From contig JAUVON010000084.1 of assembly GCA_030599175.1 (NCBI GenBank), forward strand, positions 1 through 9,609: DNA of 9,609 nucleotides. Reading direction: 5' to 3'. Under the pieces are notes generated by a model. That model was given only the letters and a program-made list of their open reading frames with translations, made no database searches and was not told the origin of the DNA. The stretch's first letter is position 1. Every line of letters begins with the position of its first letter. Positions 1-7,600 of the stretch are shown piece after piece. A program made the translations under genes and the position numbers. Origin of the DNA: Desulfobulbaceae bacterium. Lineage in GTDB: Bacteria; Desulfobacterota; Desulfobulbia; Desulfobulbales; Desulfocapsaceae.

Positions 1-8
1 ATTTCTTG

Positions 9-112
9 ATTTTCAAATATTTTTCACATCCAATTTGTATCATGCGAGTTCCTCGCAGATAGCGTAGACTTCGAAGACTGATACAAATCAAATGTGAAAA
101 TATTAAGAAAAT
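9..112. repeat. Imperfect inverted repeat with inner hairpin, MITE-like
   Basis: The left arm (9-41) and right arm (80-112) are inverted copies of each other, matching at 25 of 33 positions without gaps. The best blocks are TTTTCACAT and ATTTGTATC, identical in both arms and separated by three mismatches. The 38-bp centre contains a perfect 6-bp hairpin, TGCGAG (43-48) with CTCGCA (52-57) around a 3-base loop, and the palindrome CTTCGAAG (69-76). No open reading frame of note covers it. The layout resembles a short non-autonomous palindromic element or an intergenic hairpin repeat, but no flanking target duplication was identified and the element could extend left of the window. Identity as a mobile element is inference. 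Confidence 0.5.
55..74 (+). repeat. 20-bp exact direct repeat, copy 1
   Basis: GCAGATAGCGTAGACTTCGA occurs here and again, identically, at 164-183, with starts 109 bp apart. Similarity continues to the left: both copies are preceded by CATG and a TCCTC-containing stretch (41-54 and 151-163). This copy lies inside the centre of the inverted repeat at 9-112. An exact 20-mer recurring by chance within 200 bp is very unlikely. Confidence 0.8.
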
Positions 113-163
113 ACTACGAAATTTACTGGATGACGCTCCCAAAAGTTACCCATGAATCCTCTT

Positions 164-183
164 GCAGATAGCGTAGACTTCGA
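164..183 (+). repeat. 20-bp exact direct repeat, copy 2
   Basis: Second identical copy of the 20-mer found at 55-74. It ends 37 bp before the ATG of the hybrid kinase, so it lies in that gene's leader or promoter region. Unlike copy 1, it is not flanked by the inverted arms. It could be a remnant of the same element or a duplicated regulatory sequence. Confidence 0.8.
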
Positions 184-220
184 GATCTAAACCGGACACT
201 ACTGAAAGAAATTGTCATTT

Positions 221-1930
221 ATGACTGCAGAAAAAATAACAGAACTCCAATCGCAACTGAAACTGGCACGGGAACGTATAGCGGAACTTGAACAATTCGT
301 CACCCGCCAGTCGGGAACAGTATTTTCTTCTGTTCAGGATCTCTCAAAATGCGGGATGGAAAATGTCGAACTTGAGCAGAGCAGAAATAAATACCGGAAA
401 CTTGTCAATTATGCAAATGATGCCATGTTTGTCATCACTCTCGATACAGAAAACCCATATTATGGTTATTTTTCCGATGTGAACAATGTCGCCTGTAAAC
501 AATTTGGCTACTCCCGTGATGAGCTTCTTCGTATGACACCTTTTGATTTATGTGATGACGATGACTTTGGCTATATCAAGGATATGCTTATTCACCTCAA
601 AAAAGAAGGCAACCTTACATATGAAACAGTGTACAGGCGAAAAGACGGTTCAAGATTTCCAGTTGAAATAAGCGCTCTTCGCTTGACTATTTCCAATGAA
701 GATCTGTTTACGTTCATTGCCAGGGATATCTCTGAAAGAAAACAGATGATGACCGAACTTGAGGCAGCAAAAGAGAAAGCTTTTGCTGCCAGCAAGGCAA
801 AGTCGAAGTTTCTGGCCAACATGAGTCATGAGGTGCGGACACCGATGAACGGAGTTATCGGGATGCTTCAACTACTGCAGATGACCCAGCTCAGTGATGA
901 ACAGGAGGAATACGTCAAGACAGCTTCAGCTTCAGGAGAAAGTCTTCTGACCATAATAAACGACATCCTTGACAACGCAAAAATAGAGTCGGGTAAGGTA
1001 CAGATAAATCCAGAACCTTTTGAAATAACCGCCGTTATGGATCCCCTGATAACCTCTTTTAAAAGTAGTCTGGATCCTCAAAAGGTTAAACTCAATTACT
1101 CAATAAGCCCTGAAGTACCGGATGTTTTTGTTGCAGACCAGGCAAGGCTGAAACAAATTCTTTTCAACCTGATAGGAAACGCTGTTAAATTTACTGATTA
1201 TGGAGAAATTTCCATCTCTATCCAGGTGCTGGAAGAAATTAACGGAAAGTATTTGAGAATAAGCTGGACTGTTTCAGATACTGGCATAGGTATTCCTGAG
1301 GATGCCGTGAACGAACTGTTCGAGCCGTTCACCCAGGTAGAAGATAACAGTCGCCGTAGACGTAAAGGAACCGGGTTGGGTTTGAGTATCGTGAAACAGC
1401 TTGTCAACCAGATGGGAGGAAATGTTTCACTGAGACAAAATGAACCTCAGGGCACCTCCTTCACTTTCGATATTCTCACAGAAACATGTGAAAGCACTGA
1501 TTTCATACAGCAACCGGAAGGCATTACCCCCCTGTTAACCAGCCCCATGCGAAGGTTGTCAACCCTCATTGTTGAAGATGAACCAATTAATCAACAGATT
1601 CTGAAGGCAATACTGACCAAACTCGGTCACAAAACAACGGTAACATCTGATGGATACAGTGCTATGGAGCTCATGACATCCATGGATTTTGACGTTATCT
1701 TGATGGACGTACAAATGCCTGAACTCGATGGGTTGGAAACAACCAGGATAATTCGTTCATCGAAAAAATATGAGGAAGTTAAAAGAATTCCAATAATTGC
1801 ACTCACAGCATACGCCATGGCCGGGGACAGGGAAAAATGTATGGAAGCCGGTATGGATTACTACCTTTCCAAGCCGGTAGACGTGAAGGCGCTGGTCAAG
1901 ATTCTCAAAGCCCTGAACAGGGATATTTAG
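221..1930 (+). CDS. Soluble hybrid sensor histidine kinase (PAS-HisKA-HATPase-REC)
   Basis: A 569-residue two-component kinase that autophosphorylates on histidine and passes the phosphate to its own receiver. Numbered from the ATG at 221: a short charged coiled-coil-like N-terminus (about 1-30); a PAS sensor domain (about 58-175) ending in the usual ARDISERK link; the dimerisation/H-box FLANMSHEVRTPMNG with His203; an ATPase domain with N-box Asn320 (NLIGNAVKFT), G1 box DTGIGIP (Asp353 onward) and G2 box GTGLGLS (383 onward); and a receiver with acidic Asp453, phosphoacceptor Asp496 (MDVQMPELDG), Thr529 and Lys551. All catalytic residues are present. There is no signal peptide or membrane segment, so it should sense a cytoplasmic cue. 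There is no output domain or Hpt; a separate Hpt/regulator is expected elsewhere. An in-frame TTG at 212 would add three residues; ATG is preferred, though neither start has a strong ribosome-binding site. The pump operon follows 307 bp later on the same strand; a link is only possible. Confidence 0.95.
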   Translation: MTAEKITELQSQLKLARERIAELEQFVTRQSGTVFSSVQDLSKCGMENVELEQSRNKYRKLVNYANDAMFVITLDTENPYYGYFSDVNNVACKQFGYSRDELLRMTPFDLCDDDDFGYIKDMLIHLKKEGNLTYETVYRRKDGSRFPVEISALRLTISNEDLFTFIARDISERKQMMTELEAAKEKAFAASKAKSKFLANMSHEVRTPMNGVIGMLQLLQMTQLSDEQEEYVKTASASGESLLTIINDILDNAKIESGKVQINPEPFEITAVMDPLITSFKSSLDPQKVKLNYSISPEVPDVFVADQARLKQILFNLIGNAVKFTDYGEISISIQVLEEINGKYLRISWTVSDTGIGIPEDAVNELFEPFTQVEDNSRRRRKGTGLGLSIVKQLVNQMGGNVSLRQNEPQGTSFTFDILTETCESTDFIQQPEGITPLLTSPMRRLSTLIVEDEPINQQILKAILTKLGHKTTVTSDGYSAMELMTSMDFDVILMDVQMPELDGLETTRIIRSSKKYEEVKRIPIIALTAYAMAGDREKCMEAGMDYYLSKPVDVKALVKILKALNRDI

Positions 1931-2107
1931 CCTGCTCCACCTAAAACCAATTCCCCCCATTAATCAAATCTCTGTTTCTTTCACTCACCCGGTTTCATCC
2001 GAATAATATTCATAAACCGACCACCAATTCCAGTCAAAACAACCGATTATTAACTTGACCTGCCAGAGGTTCAAAGATAGTCTGAATTTGCTTCATTATA
2101 GTACGAT

Positions 2108-2141
2108 AAAAAAGGTCTGGCACACAATGACATGCCTTTTT
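2108..2141 (+). terminator. Weak terminator-like stem with T tract
   Basis: AAAAAGG and CCTTTTT (2135-2141) can pair around a 19-base loop, and an alternative 4-bp stem GGCA/TGCC inside the loop is followed by a run of T. The stem is short and mostly A-T, so it would be a poor terminator. It may end transcription from the kinase before the pump promoter, or mean nothing. Confidence 0.2.
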
Positions 2142-2143
2142 CT

Positions 2144-2172
2144 TTGACAACTGAAAGCAGAAGCTTTACCTA
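2144..2172 (+). promoter_or_regulatory. Candidate sigma-70 promoter for the efflux operon
   Basis: A consensus -35 TTGACA (2144-2149) is followed, after 17 bases, by TACCTA (2167-2172), a poor -10 that runs into the AT-rich TATTTAAT. The spacing is ideal and the -35 perfect, but the -10 is weak, which would suit an activated or tightly regulated promoter. Start of transcription would be near 2180, inside the palindrome at 2171-2192. Confidence 0.3.
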
Positions 2173-2192
2173 TTTAATCAGACTATTAAATA
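2171..2192. promoter_or_regulatory. Perfect palindrome, candidate operator of the efflux operon
   Basis: TATTTAAT (2171-2178) and ATTAAATA (2185-2192) are perfect inverted copies around the 6-base spacer CAGACT, which recurs at 2197-2202. The 22-bp symmetric site abuts the candidate -10 and would cover the transcription start, the classic place for a dimeric repressor such as a TetR- or MarR-type regulator. No such regulator is encoded in the window. Being AT-rich, it could also be a chance palindrome or form a weak RNA hairpin. Confidence 0.4.
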
Positions 2193-2206
2193 CAGACAGA
2201 CTCGCA

Positions 2207-2227
2207 ACCATTGCAAAAAGGAATGGT
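2207..2227 (+). promoter_or_regulatory. Leader hairpin presenting the TolC-gene Shine-Dalgarno in its loop
   Basis: ACCATT (2207-2212) pairs perfectly with AATGGT (2222-2227) around the loop GCAAAAAGG, which holds the only purine-rich Shine-Dalgarno-like sequence before the ATG at 2238. The AAGGAA to ATG distance of 14 bases is longer than usual. An in-frame stop TAA at 2229-2231 excludes an upstream start. The hairpin is small and its effect on translation is inference. Confidence 0.3.
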
Positions 2228-2237
2228 ATAAAACTCT

Positions 2238-3605
2238 ATGAAACCGACTCTACTTACTGCAGTCCTTTGCTGTTTCTCTCTATTGGCCGGTACATCCAGC
2301 GCTCAAAACCGTATAGAATCAAGGCAGCCTGATATCCCACAGCTTTGGACTGCCGAAAATGCAGTTGCATTTGCAATCTCCGGCAATCCCGACAGTTTCA
2401 TCGCTCAAAAACGTATTGAAGAGGCTCAGGCAACAGCCGAGATGGCAAAAGCAGCTGACTATCCCCTGATTAACCTTTCTGCTGAATATGCACAAACCAA
2501 CACACCGATGTACTCTTTTGGCAATATTCTCAACCAGGGTGCTTTCGATAACAGTATAGACTTTAACGACCCGGGGAGAACCGATAACCTTAACCTCAAG
2601 GCTCTCATCGCATATCGCCTCTACAATGGCGGTCGGGATCAGGCAGAAATCGAGGCCGCCTTAGCTACAACAGAAATGTCAAAATCGGATCTTATTGCGG
2701 TTCATCAGCGCCTGGGATTTGAGGTTATAAAAACCTTCCAGGCAATTGTTCAGGCTGAAGAAATGGTCAAAGTTCGCCAAGCCTCTCTGGATGCGATCAC
2801 AGTCGCCCTGGATGTTGGCAGAGCCAGATACGATGCCGGCGACCTCCTCCGGGGAGACCTGCTTAACCTGGAACTCCAGCAGGCACGAGCCAGTGAAGAT
2901 CTGATTCAAAGCCAACATAGCCTGGAGTTGACGAAACGAAGCTTTTTAAACCTCCTTGGCCTTCGTGACGGAGAAGTAGTCCTGAGTGATACGAAAGAAA
3001 CCGTACAACAGTTGCCTGAATCGATCAACTACCAGAATCGTCAGGAATTAAAACATCTGCTGGCAATGGAACAGGCAAGCCTGGCCTTGTTAAGAAAAGC
3101 AGAAGGAGGCAGGCGTCCAACGGTTGATGCTTTTGCCAGCTATCAGATAGATGCAGGCATGGTATTAGAGGAAGCTGGAGACTCATGGATGGCAGGAATA
3201 AAGATGGATTACAACCTTTTCGATGGCAGGAGAACCTCCTCGGAAATCGTAAAGGCTAAATCTCAACTGCAAGGAATACAAGGCCTCATCCAAAAAACAG
3301 AACTAGCCCTGAATCTTGAAATTCAACAGGCAGAGCTTAACTATCAGCAGGCGGAGAAAAGATTGAGTGTAACAGAGAAGATGGTCACAGTTGCCGAGGA
3401 AGGGACACGTCTCAGCAGAGTTAGATTCAAGGAAGGTGTGATTCTGGCTTCAGATCTTATAGACTTTGAGCTGCGATTATCAGATGCACACGCAAGACAG
3501 CTTGCAGCCAGAGCTAGATATCAGGTAGCGATTGCCAGTCTGCGCAGAGTAGCAGGGTTACCGCAATTTCCTAACACAGAGAAGACAAGAGAGGGACTTA
3601 AATAA
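2238..3605 (+). CDS. TolC-family outer-membrane efflux channel
   Basis: Outer-membrane channel component of a tripartite exporter: a trimeric barrel and periplasmic tunnel through which the pump's substrate leaves the cell. The 455-residue product starts with a Sec signal peptide (MKPTLLTAVLCCFSLLAGTS) and a probable signal peptidase I cut after Ala22 (TSSA|Q). The mature part shows the two tandem OEP-type halves (roughly 35-235 and 260-440), rich in long Ala/Glu/Gln/Leu helices such as the stretch around IEEAQATAEMAKAADYPLIN, and the repeated pattern of helix, aromatic strand and helix (AYRLYNGGR in half one, DYNLFDGRR in half two). Length fits the family. The start is fixed by an in-frame stop nine bases upstream and by the signal peptide. 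It is the first gene of the operon; its TAA shares one base with the ATG of the adaptor gene, indicating translational coupling. Substrate is not deducible. Confidence 0.95.
   Translation: MKPTLLTAVLCCFSLLAGTSSAQNRIESRQPDIPQLWTAENAVAFAISGNPDSFIAQKRIEEAQATAEMAKAADYPLINLSAEYAQTNTPMYSFGNILNQGAFDNSIDFNDPGRTDNLNLKALIAYRLYNGGRDQAEIEAALATTEMSKSDLIAVHQRLGFEVIKTFQAIVQAEEMVKVRQASLDAITVALDVGRARYDAGDLLRGDLLNLELQQARASEDLIQSQHSLELTKRSFLNLLGLRDGEVVLSDTKETVQQLPESINYQNRQELKHLLAMEQASLALLRKAEGGRRPTVDAFASYQIDAGMVLEEAGDSWMAGIKMDYNLFDGRRTSSEIVKAKSQLQGIQGLIQKTELALNLEIQQAELNYQQAEKRLSVTEKMVTVAEEGTRLSRVRFKEGVILASDLIDFELRLSDAHARQLAARARYQVAIASLRRVAGLPQFPNTEKTREGLK
3591..3596 (+). promoter_or_regulatory. Shine-Dalgarno site of the adaptor gene inside the channel gene
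   Basis: GAGGGA lies 8 bases before the ATG at 3605, within the last codons of the channel gene. Together with the TAATG stop/start overlap it supports coupled translation of channel and adaptor and settles the adaptor start. Confidence 0.7.
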
Positions 3606-4645
3606 TGAAGTGGTATAAATTAACAGGGCTTTCGTTTTTTATAATTTTGACCGCTATCATCCTTGGCGGTTGCAAAAATGATGCAACCGATCATAAACAA
3701 CAGGCAGAAAATCTTCCTGCAGTCGCTGTTACAGTAGCAAAAGTGGAAAAGAGTATTGCAGAAAATCAAGTTGAAGTTGTCGGCACCGTCCAGGCTGTTG
3801 AGCAAGCTGAAATTGCTGCAAAAATCAGCGGCAACATTATCAACCTGCCTGTTGACCTGGGCTCCCGTGTCCAAAAAGGTGACCTTTTACTCGAAATCAG
3901 GGCGGGAGAGATTTCGGCAAAACTACAACAGGCAAAAGCACAACTTGAACAGGCAAAACGAAACCTTACCAGAGAAAAAAATCTCCTGAAAAAAAAGGCG
4001 GCAACTCCGGAGACTGTAAAATCTCTGGAAGACCAGATGCGTATTGCCCGGGCTGCCCACAGAGAAGCATCAACAATGCTTGAATACACCAGGATTGCAG
4101 CACCTTTTACCGGCATTGTCACCCGTAAACTTGCTCATATCGGTGACTTGGCAACCCCCGGGAAACCCCTGTTGAATATGGAAGGAGAGAATAATCTGCA
4201 GGTTTTAACAGATATCCCGGAGGCGATGATCCTGCAGATTAATAAAGGTGATACTCTCTCCATATTCATCCCTTCCGTCAACCTGAGCATACAAGGTAAA
4301 GTGGCTGAAGTTGCCCCCACCGCTGATCCATCCTCACGAACGGCCCCCATAAAACTTAAAATTCCTCCAAACAAGAAACTCAGGTCTGGTCAGTTTGCCA
4401 GGGTAACACTTACTATGGCTCCTGCAGAAACACTCACTGTTCCTGCCTCAGCACTCAGCACCTATGGTCAAATGGAGAGAGTTTTTGTAGAAACAGACGG
4501 CAAGGCTAAGCTGCGCCTCGTCCGATCAGGGATTAGAAATCAAGACCGGATTGAAATTTTAAGCGGTCTGCAGGAAAATGAGACTGTCATTATATCCAAT
4601 AAAACTACCCTCATCGACGGTCAGCCGATAGTCATCCAGAAATAG
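3605..4645 (+). CDS. RND efflux periplasmic adaptor (membrane fusion protein), lipoprotein
   Basis: Links the inner-membrane RND permease to the outer-membrane channel. The 346-residue product begins with a lipoprotein signal: hydrophobic segment 8-20 and lipobox LGGC, with lipidation expected at Cys23. The residue after the cysteine is Lys rather than Asp, so the E. coli retention signal for the inner membrane is absent; whether that rule holds in this host is unknown. Domains in order: first half of the lipoyl/barrel-sandwich domain (about 57-98, with GSRVQKGDLLLEI), a short alpha-helical hairpin rich in Lys, Glu and Gln (about 102-156), the second lipoyl half (about 162-192, APFTGIVTRKLAHIGD), a beta-barrel domain (about 196-272, ending LRSGQFARVTL) and a membrane-proximal domain to the end (VPASAL near 279, GLQENETVII near 321). 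Start is supported by GAGGGA 8 bases upstream. It resembles HlyD_D23/AcrA-type adaptors. Confidence 0.96.
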   Translation: MKWYKLTGLSFFIILTAIILGGCKNDATDHKQQAENLPAVAVTVAKVEKSIAENQVEVVGTVQAVEQAEIAAKISGNIINLPVDLGSRVQKGDLLLEIRAGEISAKLQQAKAQLEQAKRNLTREKNLLKKKAATPETVKSLEDQMRIARAAHREASTMLEYTRIAAPFTGIVTRKLAHIGDLATPGKPLLNMEGENNLQVLTDIPEAMILQINKGDTLSIFIPSVNLSIQGKVAEVAPTADPSSRTAPIKLKIPPNKKLRSGQFARVTLTMAPAETLTVPASALSTYGQMERVFVETDGKAKLRLVRSGIRNQDRIEILSGLQENETVIISNKTTLIDGQPIVIQK

Positions 4646-4667
4646 ATACAAATCTGTAATATATACT

Positions 4668-7600
4668 ATGAAATCAAACAGTAATAACAGAATGGGTTTT
4701 GCAGGACGCCTTGCCTCCACCTTTATTGCATCGAAATTAACACCTCTCGGTATTATCGCCTCTCTTTTGCTGGGATATCTAGCCATCGTAATGCTTCCCC
4801 GTGAAGAGGAACCACAGATCAAAGTGCCGATGATCGATGTCTTGGTTTCCATGCCGGGTGCCTCCCCAAAAGAAGTGGAAGAACGGCTTTCTATCCCCAT
4901 GGAAAAACTGCTCTATGAACTGCCGGGGGTAGAATATATTTATTCCACTTCCATGCAGGGTCAGAGTCTGCTTGTAGTACGGTTCTTTGTCGGGGAGAGC
5001 CTTGAGACATCCATCGTCAGGCTGAACCAGAAACTCGCCACAAATTTTGACAGAATTCCCAAGAGTGTCCGGAAGCCGCTCATAAAGCCGCACACTATTG
5101 ATGATGTCCCTATCATGGCACTCACCTTTCATAGTAAAAGTTATGGCCACTATACTCTGAGACGACTTGCAGCCCAGGTTGATGACTCCATCAACAACAT
5201 CAGTGACGTTGCGGAGACCAAGCTTATCGGTGGGACGAAGAGACAACTCACTATTCATTTTGATCCATTGCTTCTTGCCTCACGCAACCTGACCCTGGAT
5301 GAACTTGCCCCTCATATTCAACAAGTCAACAGCCAGATACATTCAGGGAATCTCAAATCACTGAACCAGGAAATTCTCCTGCAAACAGGCACATTTCTAG
5401 AAAATTCTCGTGAAATCGGCAGAGTAGTAGTCGGTGTCTACGGTGGAAATCCGGTCTATCTAAACGATGTGGCAACCATCACCGATGGTCCGGAAGAACC
5501 TTCAAACTATGTGCTTTACGGTGAACCCGAGAACAAGAGTCGCGAAGCTGCTGTTACGCTCTCTATTGCAAAAAGGCCAGGAGCCAATGCGGTATCGGTT
5601 GTACATGAGGTGGAAGAACGGCTGGAAAGTTTAAAAGGAACATTAATTCCCGCAGACCTGCAAATAACTATTACACGGAACTATGGTGAAACAGCTGCAG
5701 AGAAGTCAAATGAACTCCTGTTCCATATGGGTATTGCTGTTTTCGGGGTCGCCCTGCTCATTCTCTTTTTTCTGGGCTGGCGTGAGTCGATCATCGTTAT
5801 GCTGGCTATCCCGTCAACCCTGGCACTTACCCTGCTTGTTTTTTACCTTTATGGCTACACCCTCAACCGTATTACTCTTTTTGCCCTGATTTTCTCTATC
5901 GGAATTCTGGTCGATGACGCCATCGTGGTGGTTGAAAACATTGTCCGCCACCTTCGATTACCGATAAATCGCGGCAGATCTATGACCGAAGTGGCCATAG
6001 AAGCTGTAGAGGAAGTCGGCAACCCGACTATTCTCGCAACCTGGGCTGTGATAGCCGCCATATTGCCTATGGCTTTTGTCGGGGGGCTGATGGGCCCCTA
6101 TATGCGGCCTATTCCTATCGGCTCATCCGCGGCCATGGTGTTTTCTCTAATTATCGCCTTTACCGTCACCCCCTGGGCGGCAACCCATATTCTAAAAAAA
6201 CCGGAAATCAGCGATACTTCACACGGTGAAGAGACAACCCCGGACGATTGGTTTACCCGAATTTATCACAGGATCATGGATCCTTTACTGGCTCATGCGG
6301 TATGGCGAACCGGTTTTTATATAGTCATTACCGCCATGCTGCTCGCCTCCTGCTCAATGGTATACCTGGGAATGGTCAAGGTGAAAATGCTGCCCTTTGA
6401 CAATAAAAGCGAATTCCAGGTGATTCTCAACATGCCTGAAGGATCCACTCTTGAACAAACCAGCCGTGTTGCCATGGAGATGGCCGATGTGATCAGCGAA
6501 GATCCAGCAGTCGTTAATTACCAGATTTATACAGGAACAGCCTCTCCCTATAACTTCAACGGCCTTGTCCGTCATTACTTTATGCGTCAGGGGCCAACTG
6601 TTGCAGATATCCAGGTAAACCTGCTGCCAAAATCTGAACGTACTCTGCAAAGTCATGATATTGCCAAAAGAGTCAGGCCGGCAATTGCCGAAGTAGCGAA
6701 AAAATATGGTGCAGCCGTTGCAGTAGCCGAAGTGCCGCCCGGCCCCCCGGTACTGCAAACCATTGTTGCTGAAATATATGGCCCTACCAATGAAGCCAGG
6801 GTCAAGCTTGCCAAAGAGGTGAAAGAAATTCTCCATTCCACCACAGGTGTAGTTGATATCGACTGGTTCCAGGAAAAGGAGAGGAATCGTAAAATTATAA
6901 CCGTGGACAAAGAAAAAGCTGCTTTAAACGGCATCTCAGAACAGCAGGTTACCAGAGCAATTACAACAGCGGTTAAGGGACTTACTCTCGATCTCTATCA
7001 CCAGCCTCTAGATAAGGAGAGTATCAATATCGTTCTTCAGCTGCCTCCTAAATACCGGGCAAGAGTTGAGACACTTCTCAATATTTCGCTCCGGTCTGAA
7101 ACAACCCCCGGTGCCCCCCTCGTCCCCTTGAGAGAGCTTGTACATGTTTCGGAGCAGCTGGTAGAACAGCCTATCTACAGGAAAAATCTCAAGCCGGTTA
7201 TCTATGTCACCGCGGATGTTGCGGATCTGGTGGAAAGCCCGGTTTATGCCATTCTGGAGATGAATAAAAAACTGGCCGAACTCGATGGTCGCGATTTTGG
7301 CGGCAGAGAAGAACGGGTTAAAATATACAATTTAAACCAACCCTTCTCTGAAGCGGAGCCTTCCATAAAATGGGATGGGGAATGGCATATAACCCTGGAG
7401 GTTTTTCGTGATCTGGGCCTGGCCTTCTGTGTTGTGATGATCCTTATCTATATGCTTATGGTTGGCTGGTTCAAAAACTACTTTACGCCGCTGGTGGTCA
7501 TGGCAGCCATCCCCTTCTCACTTATCGGCATCCTGCCTGCTCACTGGGGATTTGGTGCTTTTTTTACAGCCACCTCGATGATTGGTTTTATGGCAGGTGC

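Larger units (their letters stand above)
1931..2237 (+). other. Intergenic regulatory region upstream of the efflux operon
   Basis: These 307 bp separate the kinase from the pump operon. The first 120 bp are C- and A-rich with no hairpin or coding signal, and no clear terminator follows the kinase stop. The second half carries the candidate signals listed separately: a weak terminator-like stem (2108-2141), a TTGACA element (2144-2149), a perfect palindrome (2171-2192) and a leader hairpin (2207-2227). A second promoter-like pair is TTGACC (2055-2060) with TAGTCT (2078-2083), spacing 17; its -10 matches the consensus only at the first, second and last bases. Confidence 0.5.

Noticed and set aside
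212..220. TTG start for the kinase, three codons upstream of the ATG
   Set aside because: TTG is rarer, the sequence before it offers no better ribosome site, and the added residues lie outside any domain. It cannot be fully excluded.
2118..2136. TGGCAC followed by TGCC, resembling a sigma-54 promoter
   Set aside because: Sigma-54 sites need GG and GC ten bases apart; here the nearest downstream GC is 13 bases from the GG, and the ten-base position reads CA.
2132..2332. 66-codon plus-strand frame overlapping the channel gene start
   Set aside because: It overlaps the signal-peptide region by 95 bp in another frame, has no Shine-Dalgarno, and its product resembles nothing coherent.
3766..4122. 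118-codon antisense frame inside the adaptor gene
   Set aside because: Its sequence is the low-complexity mirror of the Ala/Lys/Gln-rich adaptor helices; the adaptor frame has clear domains.
4779..5258. 159-codon antisense frame inside the RND permease gene
   Set aside because: It lies wholly opposite a well-supported permease reading frame with conserved motifs; long antisense open frames are common in such genes. The same applies to the antisense frame at 6354-6836.
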